Below, piece after piece: positions 1-5,089 of a stretch of DNA of 5,089 nucleotides. Position numbers and translations under genes: made by a program. The stretch is taken from the NCBI GenBank assembly GCA_030594505.1, contig JAUVFC010000145.1:1-5089 (forward strand), given 5' to 3'. The DNA is from Desulfobacterales bacterium. GTDB taxonomy: Bacteria > Desulfobacterota > Desulfobacteria > Desulfobacterales > C00003106. How positions within the stretch are numbered: the first letter of the stretch is position 1; each line of letters starts with the position of its first letter. Below the pieces are notes generated by a model. It ran no database searches. It was not told where the DNA came from and saw nothing but the letters and a program-made list of their open reading frames with translations.

Positions 1-10
1 AGGTAATTAA

Positions 11-946
11 ATGTCAAAATTGGTTAAAATCGGAACGCGCGGCAGCGCCTTGGCGATTTGGCAGGCGGAATGGGTCAGAGATTGTCTTCTGGCCGCCCAT
101 GCGGATCTTTCTATAGAACTGGTAAGGATAAAGACCAAGGGTGATAAAATCCTTGATGTTCCGCTTGCGGTAGTTGGGGGCAAGGGACTTTTTGTAAAGG
201 AGATAGAGGAAGCTCTTCTTGATGAAAGGGTTGATTTGGCGGTCCACAGTATGAAAGACATGCCGGCGGAGATTCCTGCCGGGCTCTGTATTGGCGCGGT
301 ACCCGAGCGCGAGACTCCATGGGATGTTCTTATTTCAAAGGATAGCAGACCCTTCGAGAAGCTCCCGGAAGGCGCCGTCATCGGAACCAGCAGCCTTAGG
401 CGCGGAGCACAGCTCAAACATATACGTCCTGACATAAGACTTGAATCCTTAAGGGGGAACTTAGACACTCGTATCCGCAAGCTTGAGACAGAAAACTTAG
501 ACGCTATTATCCTTGCGGCAGCCGGTGTTAAGCGCCTTGGATGGGAGGATCGAATAACCGAATATCTGCCGGCAGAGATTATGCTTCCTGCCATTGGCCA
601 GGGGGCTCTCGGGATAGAGATACGCGAAGATGATCCTTTTATTCGAGAGATAGTGAGTGGATTGAACCATCCGGAATCACAGACCGTTGTCTTTGGCGAA
701 CGGGCGTTTTTAAACCGTCTGGAGGGGGGATGCCAGGTTCCGGTCGCGGCGTTTGGCAGGCTCAACGGGGGTGAGTTTGAATTAACAGGACTTGTGGCTG
801 AACTAGACGGTTCCCATATTATTCGCCAATCAATAACAGGGCCTCAGGAAGAGTCCAAAGCGCTTGGCAAAGAATTGGCACAGCGTTTGCTTGAGGCAGG
901 CGCCAAAGATATCCTGACAAAGATTTTCGATATAATTAATCAGTAA
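11..946 (+). CDS. hemC: Porphobilinogen deaminase (hydroxymethylbilane synthase)
   Basis: This cytosolic enzyme polymerises four porphobilinogen molecules into the linear tetrapyrrole hydroxymethylbilane. The 311-residue length is normal for the family and the frame is complete. Visible family motifs are KIGTRGSALA near residues 6-15, the HSMKDMP motif with catalytic Asp83, GTSSLRR at 125-131, RGNLDTR at 148-154, and GGCQVPVAAF with Cys241, the residue that carries the covalent dipyrromethane cofactor. The ATG start has an AGG seven bases upstream at the very edge of the window, and a TAA just before it (8-10) could end an upstream gene that is not visible. The product is the substrate of the HemD half of the next gene, 78 bp downstream on the same strand, so a shared operon is likely. 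Nothing looks truncated or substituted. The identification is secure; operon membership is inferred. Confidence 0.97.
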   Translation: MSKLVKIGTRGSALAIWQAEWVRDCLLAAHADLSIELVRIKTKGDKILDVPLAVVGGKGLFVKEIEEALLDERVDLAVHSMKDMPAEIPAGLCIGAVPERETPWDVLISKDSRPFEKLPEGAVIGTSSLRRGAQLKHIRPDIRLESLRGNLDTRIRKLETENLDAIILAAAGVKRLGWEDRITEYLPAEIMLPAIGQGALGIEIREDDPFIREIVSGLNHPESQTVVFGERAFLNRLEGGCQVPVAAFGRLNGGEFELTGLVAELDGSHIIRQSITGPQEESKALGKELAQRLLEAGAKDILTKIFDIINQ

Positions 947-960
947 GGAGCGCCTCACTC

Positions 961-999
961 GCCCGATTGATCATTTTTTGCTGAGTCATTCGGGCTTTT
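961..999 (+). terminator. Imperfect hairpin with T-run in the hemC to cobA-hemD gap
   Basis: GCCCGA at 961-966 pairs perfectly with TCGGGC at 990-995. After one T-T mismatch, 968-971 pairs with 985-988 (three Watson-Crick pairs and a G-T wobble), leaving a loop of about 13 bases. TTTT follows at 996-999, and the next 15 bases stay T-rich. This resembles a weak intrinsic terminator or attenuator inside the haem gene run. It could also be a processing or mRNA-stability hairpin, because cobA-hemD starts only 26 bases after the stem. The structure was read by eye and its folding energy was not computed. Confidence 0.4.
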
Positions 1000-1024
1000 A
1001 GCATTTATTTTGCGGGAAACAACT

Positions 1025-2557
1025 ATGTCAACCGGGAAGGTATATTTAGTAGGAGCAGGGCCGGGTGATCCCGGGCTGATTACGGTAAAGGGTGTCTCGT
1101 GTTTACAAAAGGCGGATGTTGTCATTTATGATTTTCTTGCCTCTCGTAAGTTGTTAACCTATGCGCGCAAAGATGCGGAAGTCATATATGTTGGAAAGAG
1201 AGGCGGGGCTCACACCGTGACGCAAGCAGAAATTAACGACCTCATCATTGAAAAAGCAAAAACCGGATTGACGGTGGCCCGGTTAAAAGGGGGAGATCCT
1301 TTTATCTTTGGAAGAGGAGGGGAGGAAGCGGAAGTCCTGGTGGCAGATGATATCCCCTTTGAGATCATCCCCGGAGTGACTTCGGCTGTCGGTGTTGCTG
1401 CATATGCAGGTATTCCCATTACTCACCGCAGATATACAGCGACGGTTGCCTTTATTACAGGCCATGAAGATCCTACAAAAGAGGATTCCAACGTTGACTG
1501 GGCAAAGATCGCAACAGGGGTAGGGACGCTGCTCTTTTTTATGGGGGTTAAGAATATTGGTCGGATTGCTGAGAAGCTGATCAGTCATGGAAGGGATCCG
1601 GACACTCCGGTCGCCCTGGTCCGGTGGGGAACTACCGCAAAGCAGGCTACGATCTCCGGGAAACTTTCAAATATTGCGCAGTGTGTAAGAGATGCTGACT
1701 TTAGACCTCCCGCGATTATTGTGGTAGGCGAGGTCGTCAAACTGAGAAGCATTCTGAATTGGTTTGAGCGGAAACCTCTTTTTAGCAAGACTGTTGTGGT
1801 AACAAGAGCGCGGGAACAGGCGAGCAGCCTGGTGGAGCGATTGCAGGATCTGGGCGCTGAATGCCTTGAGATCCCGACCATAGAGGTAGCTCCGCCGCAA
1901 GACTGGTCCGCTCTGGACAAAAGTATAGATAATCTTGATACATATGACTGGCTCGTGTTCAGCAGTGTAAACGGGGTGCGTTTTTTCTTTGAGCGGCTTT
2001 ATACAAAGGGGAAGGATGTTCGGGCATTAAGGGATGTAAAACTTTGTGCCGTAGGAACGACTACCGCAAAAAAAATAGAAGAGTTCGGGCTTCGTGCCGA
2101 TATGATGCCGGAGACCTACAAGGCGGAATCTATTGTAAAGGAATTCAAGAAAGAGGATATAAAGGGTAAAAAGGTACTTCTTCCACGCCCGAAAGAGGCG
2201 CGTCCTGTCCTTCCGGTTGAACTCGGGAAAATGGGCGCCCTGGTGGATGAAGTTATTGCGTACCGTACCGAACCGGTTTGCCACAACCTTGAAGAGTTTA
2301 AGGAACTTTTGAAAAAAAAGGAAATCGATCTTGTGACGTTTACAAGTTCCTCTACGGCAAAAAATTTCAAGAAATTATTTACGGAAGAAGAGGCGCGGGA
2401 ACTGTTATCGGATGTGACAGTTGCCTCTATCGGACCGATTACTGCGGATACGGCAAAAAAACTCGGTTTTAAGGTGGCTGTCATCCCCGGGGAATATACC
2501 ATTGAGGGGCTGTGCAACGCGATCGAACGGTACTACCAGGAGAAGCGGCATCAATAA
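1025..2557 (+). CDS. cobA-hemD: Bifunctional uroporphyrinogen-III C-methyltransferase / uroporphyrinogen-III synthase
   Basis: This 510-residue fusion has two enzyme domains. Residues about 4-245 are a tetrapyrrole methylase (CobA/SUMT), which transfers two methyl groups from S-adenosylmethionine to uroporphyrinogen III to give precorrin-2. Its motifs are VGAGPGDPGL (9-18), RLKGGDPFIFGRGGEE (86-101), PGVTSA (116-121) and GIPITHR (129-135). Residues about 254-505 are uroporphyrinogen-III synthase (HemD), which closes hydroxymethylbilane with inversion of ring D. It shows VVVTRAREQA (257-266), the FSSVNGV stretch (312-318), AVGTTTA (342-348), FTSSSTA (439-445) and SIGPITADTA (468-477). I chose ATG 1025 because GGGA at 1014-1017 lies seven bases upstream and MSTGKVYLVGAG matches a normal CobA N-terminus. 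An in-frame TTG at 1010 would add five residues but lacks a ribosome binding site. Such fusions are known in Desulfovibrio and clostridia. Both catalytic halves look intact. Confidence 0.95.
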   Translation: MSTGKVYLVGAGPGDPGLITVKGVSCLQKADVVIYDFLASRKLLTYARKDAEVIYVGKRGGAHTVTQAEINDLIIEKAKTGLTVARLKGGDPFIFGRGGEEAEVLVADDIPFEIIPGVTSAVGVAAYAGIPITHRRYTATVAFITGHEDPTKEDSNVDWAKIATGVGTLLFFMGVKNIGRIAEKLISHGRDPDTPVALVRWGTTAKQATISGKLSNIAQCVRDADFRPPAIIVVGEVVKLRSILNWFERKPLFSKTVVVTRAREQASSLVERLQDLGAECLEIPTIEVAPPQDWSALDKSIDNLDTYDWLVFSSVNGVRFFFERLYTKGKDVRALRDVKLCAVGTTTAKKIEEFGLRADMMPETYKAESIVKEFKKEDIKGKKVLLPRPKEARPVLPVELGKMGALVDEVIAYRTEPVCHNLEEFKELLKKKEIDLVTFTSSSTAKNFKKLFTEEEARELLSDVTVASIGPITADTAKKLGFKVAVIPGEYTIEGLCNAIERYYQEKRHQ

Positions 2558-2567
2558 ACTCATTAAC

Positions 2568-2579
2568 AGGAGGAGGTGA
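2568..2579 (+). promoter_or_regulatory. Very strong Shine-Dalgarno sequence that decides the PilZ gene start
   Basis: AGGAGGAGGTGA is a near-complete complement of the 3' end of 16S rRNA. The AGGAGG at 2571-2576 sits eight bases before GTG 2585, which is ideal spacing. The farther-upstream in-frame GTG at 2576 lies inside the ribosome binding site itself and is therefore an unlikely start. This is much stronger than the sites before hemC and cobA-hemD, suggesting the small PilZ protein is translated at a higher rate from the shared message. Confidence 0.8.
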
Positions 2580-2584
2580 CTTTG

Positions 2585-2923
2585 GTGAGTGACTTTGTAT
2601 CAGAAAAAAGGCAATTTGGCAGGGTGACGAAAAGGCTGGAGATCTGTTTCGGAAGTTATGATGAATTCGTTGAGTCATATGCGGAAAATCTTGGGATGGG
2701 CGGCCTTTTTGTACTAACTGAAGAGCCTGCAAAGATCGGCGAGAAGGTCTATATTCAATTTAATCTTCCTGGGACGGAGTACGTCATACAATGTGAGGGG
2801 GAGGTTAAGTGGTTGAAAAAGCAGGGAGAACGTTATCTGGGAATGGGAATTGGCTTTGCATCGCTAAACGATGAGGATAGGGATCTGATAGATAACTATA
2901 TCCACAGAACAACAGAGCAATAG
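2585..2923 (+). CDS. Small single-domain PilZ protein
   Basis: The 112-residue product consists of one PilZ domain, the family that usually senses cyclic di-GMP. The N-terminal arginine motif RxxxR is present at R9-QFG-R13, with a further arginine at R17. The second motif, normally (D/N)xSxxG, appears as N35-L-G37-M-G39-G40 within ENLGMGGLF, so glycine replaces the usual serine. The rest is the expected beta-barrel pattern (VYIQFNLPG, GEVKWLKK, YLGMGIGFASL) and ends in a helix (DEDRDLIDNYI) typical of the short delta-proteobacterial and myxobacterial PilZ subfamily. There is no signal peptide or membrane segment, so it should be cytosolic. It starts with GTG, 27 bp after cobA-hemD, and is probably co-transcribed with it. 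An adaptor role is likely, but the partner is unknown and ligand binding is uncertain given the serine substitution. A GTG at 2576 would add three residues but overlaps the ribosome binding site. Confidence 0.88.
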   Translation: MSDFVSEKRQFGRVTKRLEICFGSYDEFVESYAENLGMGGLFVLTEEPAKIGEKVYIQFNLPGTEYVIQCEGEVKWLKKQGERYLGMGIGFASLNDEDRDLIDNYIHRTTEQ

Positions 2924-2954
2924 AATCTTGTGCCCCTGCTTTCTTTGTCTCATT

Positions 2955-2968
2955 ATGAGACCTTTGCA
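2955..2968 (+). repeat. Left terminal inverted repeat
   Basis: This 14-bp sequence is the exact reverse complement of 3132-3145. The seven bases before it, GTCTCAT (2947-2953), are themselves the inverse of its first seven bases, making a local palindrome around T2954. Confidence 0.8.
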
Positions 2969-3042
2969 CAACGCGACATTTTGTTGTCAGCCAAGGAAGG
3001 TGAAAATCTTAACCGGAGGAATACATTAGGTATTTTGAGGAT

Positions 3043-3117
3043 AGCGCTGACGCTTCACTCCGTGCAAGATTTGAAGCCTGATGTAGCATCACGGGCACGC
3101 AGTGAAGCGTTAGCGCT
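3043..3117. repeat. Long nested inverted repeat inside the MITE-like element
   Basis: The arms at 3043-3065 and 3095-3117 are 23 bases each and are reverse complements with only two mismatches. They share AGCGCT at the outer end and CGTGC at the inner end. The 29-base loop contains a further small hairpin in which TGATG pairs with CATCA around TAG. Transcribed from either side, this should fold into a strong stem-loop, so it may act as a transcription barrier or mRNA 3'-end stabiliser between the converging genes. No T-run follows either arm, so it is not a classical intrinsic terminator. Confidence 0.75.
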
Positions 3118-3131
3118 CATAATGGCAGTTA

Positions 3132-3145
3132 TGCAAAGGTCTCAT
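3132..3145 (-). repeat. Right terminal inverted repeat, overlapping the end of the neighbouring gene
   Basis: This is the exact reverse complement of the left terminal repeat at 2955-2968. Read on the minus strand it begins ATGAGACC. The TGA within it (3144-3142) is the stop codon of the unrecognised minus-strand gene, so the element's end defines that protein's C-terminus. Confidence 0.8.
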
Positions 3146-3864
3146 CTCTGTTTCAGCAGCGTCTTGACCTTGCCTGCATGAGCGGTATAAATTGTGCCGG
3201 CCAGTGCTGCCAGAGGTTTGCGGACTCTTTTCAAATCTGGGATTTCAGGTGGCTTTGTGAATTGAAATCCTTCAAAGTTGATCTTTTTAAAGGCAAGCCC
3301 TTTTCCGGCCGCGCCTATCTCTTCAGGGGTAAAGTTGGCGCCCAAAAAGTATTTTTTCATTACAAGTTCCGGGTCCATCGAGTTCAAAAAATTTATAATA
3401 ATCATCAGATCGTAATTTTTTTCGAATTTTCCTGCGTTGTAGTTGACGGCCTTGCATTCTTCCCTCAGGTTTTCATAGGCTGCCCTGTACTGTTCAGCCG
3501 ATCCATACAACATTTGGTATTCCCCCCCAAGGAGCAGTTTGAATTTGCCCTTGCCGGTAAGGGCTCGTAGTTTGATAGTAAAAGGAATTTTATATTCCGG
3601 AATGCCCGGATATACCTTGTTTTTAAACGGAGGGCTCTTAAGGCCTATCATTTCAGAGCATTGTATAATGTGATGGTCATCTATCAGGAGTTTATATAAC
3701 CGTGCAAAATGATGATGTAAATTTTGTTCCAGTTTCTGTACTTCCCGGGCCAGTTCATGGACATGGGAGATTTGCAGTTCAATGAGTCGGCGTTCGTAGA
3801 AATATCTTTCCACTATTTCTTCCTTGACTTTATAGGTCAGGGAAGTGATGAAATCGTCTTGCAT
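3142..3864 (-). CDS. Unrecognised 240-residue soluble protein with helical N-terminus
   Basis: I do not recognise this family. The codon pattern and continuous frame argue for a real gene: no stop occurs in 240 codons and the protein has a natural composition. Residues about 5-62 are rich in Glu, Lys, Arg, Leu and His with heptad-like spacing (YKVKEEIVERYFYERRLIEL, then REVQKLEQNLHHHFARL), suggesting a long helix or coiled coil. Residues about 88-115 look like beta strands (YKIPFTIKLRAL, KFKLLLGGEYQML). Residues about 120-170 are again helical, including a hydrophobic stretch (YDLMIIINFL) too short for a membrane anchor. There is no signal peptide, obvious metal motif or nucleotide-binding loop. 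The ATG at 3864 has only a weak GAGAA upstream. The gene lies 181 bp downstream of the M24 peptidase on the same strand. Its stop codon is inside the right terminal repeat of the MITE-like element, so the last residues may differ from those of relatives. Confidence 0.72.
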   Translation of the reverse strand: MQDDFITSLTYKVKEEIVERYFYERRLIELQISHVHELAREVQKLEQNLHHHFARLYKLLIDDHHIIQCSEMIGLKSPPFKNKVYPGIPEYKIPFTIKLRALTGKGKFKLLLGGEYQMLYGSAEQYRAAYENLREECKAVNYNAGKFEKNYDLMIIINFLNSMDPELVMKKYFLGANFTPEEIGAAGKGLAFKKINFEGFQFTKPPEIPDLKRVRKPLAALAGTIYTAHAGKVKTLLKQR

Positions 3865-3871
3865 AGTCTTA

Positions 3872-3891
3872 GGTTCTCTGTTTTGGTTCTC
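3872..3891. repeat. Short direct repeat GGTTCTC upstream of the unrecognised gene
   Basis: GGTTCTC occurs at 3872-3878 and again at 3885-3891, 13 bases apart start to start. It lies just before the minus-strand start codon at 3864. It could be a regulator half-site pair or a decayed part of the adjacent GGTTCA repeat tract. Two 7-base copies are weak evidence on their own. Confidence 0.3.
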
Positions 3892-3900
3892 TTATCTAAG

Positions 3901-4007
3901 TACTCAGGTTGTTGGGTTCAAGGTTCACGGTTCAATATCTTCAAAACGTTCAATTCTCATCGCTCTCTAACCTTGAACCGTGAACCCCGGAACTGTGAAC
4001 CTGAGTA
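3901..4007. repeat. Long interrupted inverted repeat made of GGTTCA heptads
   Basis: Two 35-base arms face each other around a 37-base centre. The outer ten bases (TACTCAGGTT, 3901-3910) and the inner fourteen (GGTTCACGGTTCAA, 3922-3935) pair perfectly with 3998-4007 and 3973-3986; the 11 bases between them do not pair on either side. Within the left arm GGTTCA starts at 3915, 3922 and 3929, exactly seven bases apart. The right arm carries the inverse TGAACC at 3974, 3981 and 3996. The structure fills most of the gap between the peptidase stop and the next gene on the minus strand. It lacks a T-run on either side, so a repetitive extragenic element or processing hairpin is more likely than an intrinsic terminator. 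Confidence 0.72.
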
Positions 4008-4027
4008 GTTACTATATTTCTTTCTAA

Positions 4028-4051
4028 CTTTAGACTGTCCAGTTTCTAAAG
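4028..4051 (-). other. Small inverted repeat spanning the peptidase stop codon
   Basis: CTTTAGA at 4028-4034 is the exact inverse of TCTAAAG at 4045-4051, with ten bases between. The right half includes the TAG stop of the M24 peptidase (4048-4046). On the minus strand the hairpin is followed by A-rich rather than T-rich sequence, so it is not a convincing terminator. It may be a chance match. Confidence 0.3.
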
Positions 4052-5089
4052 AATTGTTATTTCATCCGAACCGGGGGTAAGCCTCTCACCCCCTTCAGGG
4101 GTCACCAGAAAAGTATTTTCTACACCCACAAGCCCGATTCCTTCAAGTCCTTTTTTCGGCTCTACCGCTATGACCATGTTTTCTTTGAGCGGATACTTTA
4201 TCTTTTTCGCTATAGGAGGGAACTCATCGATTACCAGACCTATGCCGTGCCCGAGAAATCGGACCTGATTCTTTCCGAACCCCATGAAATTTGGTTCAAA
4301 GTTTCTTGGAATGACGATTTCATTGTATGTCCGTTCGAATATTTCGGAAGGCCGCACACCCGGTTTGAGGAGCTTGCATATCATTTCCTGGACGGCAAGA
4401 CATATGTTGTGGGCTTCCCCGGCTTCCGTCCCCGGCTCGCCCATAGAGAATATCCTGGTCTTGTCCGTATAATATCCATTATACCCGAAACCGGTGTCAA
4501 CGTAAACAATATCCCCTTTTTTTAATCTTCGATTCCCCCCGAGAAGGGGGAAAGCCGGGGATTGGCCCATGAGGCCGCCGGGGCCGTCAAATGCGCAAGG
4601 AGCATTTCCGGATTCGCCGAAGCATATGTTTCCTCCGAATACCTCGCTGTTGAATCCGGCCATACGTGCAACCCCCATTGAGCCGAGCTTCAACATTTCG
4701 CACATGATCGAAGTCCCCAGCTCCCATTCCGTCATCCCTTTGCGGATCATATCTGGTATGGCGGAATATACTTTTTCGTGTCGTTTGCCGGCCTCCATGA
4801 TCTGTGCGATCTCATACGCCGATTTTACGGCCCGTATCTCTGACAGGACAAAGCTGATGTCGCTGAATGTAGCGCTTGGAAATGCCTCCTTGAGCATTTT
4901 GAACAGGTATAGCGGGGTAGTGCTTTCATCAACGCCGAGACTGGAAAAGTCGTAACCGTAAGCGTCGAGCGCCGGCGGAATCTCTTTGAACCTCTTGAAT
5001 TTTAGCAGATTTTTTAGTGGGGACTCTCGTTTTCCCCTTTCAAGACTGCGGCGTATGAAAAAGACGGGGTCGCCTGATTCAGGGACAAA
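4046..5089 (-). CDS. M24-family metallopeptidase (Xaa-Pro aminopeptidase/prolidase type), N-terminus beyond window
   Basis: This is a cytosolic two-metal peptidase of the pita-bread fold, expected to cleave before or after proline in peptides. The 347 visible residues run without a stop from the window edge to TAG at 4048-4046, so the start lies outside. The ATG at 4897 is internal: the 64 residues before it (such as PESGDPVFFIRRSLERGK) look like the end of the creatinase-type N-terminal domain. The catalytic domain carries all five metal ligands, numbered from the first visible residue: Asp198 (VDTGFGYN), Asp209 (YYTDKTRIF), His281 (LGHGIGL), Glu310 (AVEPKKG) and Glu324 (GVENTFLVT). The segment GESGNAPCAFDGPGG stands where many family members have a substrate-binding histidine. 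Exact specificity (aminopeptidase P, prolidase or a creatinase relative) cannot be decided from this. The unrecognised gene follows on the same strand. Confidence 0.92.
   Translation of the reverse strand, partial: FVPESGDPVFFIRRSLERGKRESPLKNLLKFKRFKEIPPALDAYGYDFSSLGVDESTTPLYLFKMLKEAFPSATFSDISFVLSEIRAVKSAYEIAQIMEAGKRHEKVYSAIPDMIRKGMTEWELGTSIMCEMLKLGSMGVARMAGFNSEVFGGNICFGESGNAPCAFDGPGGLMGQSPAFPLLGGNRRLKKGDIVYVDTGFGYNGYYTDKTRIFSMGEPGTEAGEAHNICLAVQEMICKLLKPGVRPSEIFERTYNEIVIPRNFEPNFMGFGKNQVRFLGHGIGLVIDEFPPIAKKIKYPLKENMVIAVEPKKGLEGIGLVGVENTFLVTPEGGERLTPGSDEITIL

Larger units (their letters stand above)
2955..3145. mobile_element. MITE-like element with 14-bp terminal inverted repeats
   Basis: ATGAGACCTTTGCA at 2955-2968 is repeated exactly in inverse orientation at 3132-3145. 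The similarity extends inward imperfectly: AAC and then CATT on the left face matching sequence on the right, giving terminal repeats of roughly 26 bp. The 191-bp interior has no transposase reading frame but holds a second, larger inverted repeat (3043-3117) and a stranded ribosome-binding-like GGAGGA at 3015-3020. This matches a non-autonomous miniature element mobilised in trans, or an insertion sequence that lost its transposase. No convincing target duplication is seen; if the true ends are GAGACC, the flanking dinucleotide AT is the only candidate. The ends look like those of DDE-type insertion sequences, but I cannot assign a family. It fills the gap between converging genes. Confidence 0.7.

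Noticed and set aside
7..765. Long minus-strand open frame of 252 codons opposite hemC
   Set aside because: It is a shadow of hemC, very rich in Ser, Arg and Pro, and hemC itself is unambiguous.
947..1024. Cobalamin or other riboswitch ahead of cobA-hemD
   Set aside because: The 78-base gap is too short for a cobalamin riboswitch and has none of its conserved box sequence; only one simple hairpin is visible.
2930..3181. Plus-strand open frame of about 83 codons starting with GTG just after the PilZ gene
   Set aside because: It runs through the whole inverted-repeat element and into the antisense of the minus-strand gene. It has no ribosome binding site and its translation shows no domain.
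3178..3570. Plus-strand open frame of 130 codons
   Set aside because: It lies wholly antisense to the 240-residue minus-strand gene and has an implausible composition rich in Phe and Cys with no recognisable domain.
3915..3935. tRNA T-arm suggested by GGTTCAA
   Set aside because: No acceptor, D or anticodon stems can be built around it, and the motif is part of a heptad tract.
3901..4007. CRISPR-like array suggested by repeated GGTTCA units
   Set aside because: The units are six to seven bases long, directly adjacent and inverted between arms. There are no spacers of uniform length and no cas genes in the window.
4046..4897. Peptidase starting at the ATG at 4897 as a complete 283-residue protein
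   Set aside because: The same frame remains open for 64 more codons to the window edge, and those residues look like the family's N-terminal domain. The ATG at 4897 is internal.

Overview
The window looks like an ordinary bacterial chromosome segment with roughly balanced base composition. It carries two converging transcription units. The fused cobA-hemD gene, the PilZ gene close behind it and a long aminopeptidase P-like gene would suit an anaerobic delta-proteobacterial lineage (Desulfobacterota-like) or a relative. That placement is inferred from gene organisation only, because no marker gene is present.

Left half, plus strand (1-2923): a tetrapyrrole-synthesis run. hemC (11-946) makes hydroxymethylbilane. 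After a 78-bp gap holding an imperfect hairpin comes a bifunctional CobA-HemD protein (1025-2557). Its HemD half closes hydroxymethylbilane to uroporphyrinogen III and its CobA half methylates that to precorrin-2, the entry to siroheme, cobalamin and the siroheme-dependent route to heme. A small PilZ-domain protein (2585-2923) follows 27 bp later behind a very strong Shine-Dalgarno sequence and is probably co-transcribed.

Centre (2924-3145): the space between the converging genes is filled almost entirely by a 191-bp element with perfect 14-bp terminal inverted repeats and a nested 23-bp imperfect inverted repeat. It has no transposase and looks like a miniature inverted-repeat transposable element (MITE) or a deletion remnant of an insertion sequence. 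Its right terminal repeat supplies the stop codon of the next gene.

Right half, minus strand (3142-5089): an unrecognised 240-residue soluble protein (3142-3864) lies downstream of an M24-family metallopeptidase (Xaa-Pro aminopeptidase/prolidase type, 4046 to beyond 5089) that keeps all five metal ligands. The peptidase frame stays open to the window edge, so its N-terminus is missing. The 181-bp gap between these two genes contains a long interrupted inverted repeat built from 7-nt-spaced GGTTCA units.

I did not find a new multi-gene system. The less explained items are the MITE-like element and its effect on the neighbouring reading frame, the heptad-repeat palindrome, the PilZ protein attached to a haem operon, and the unrecognised protein.
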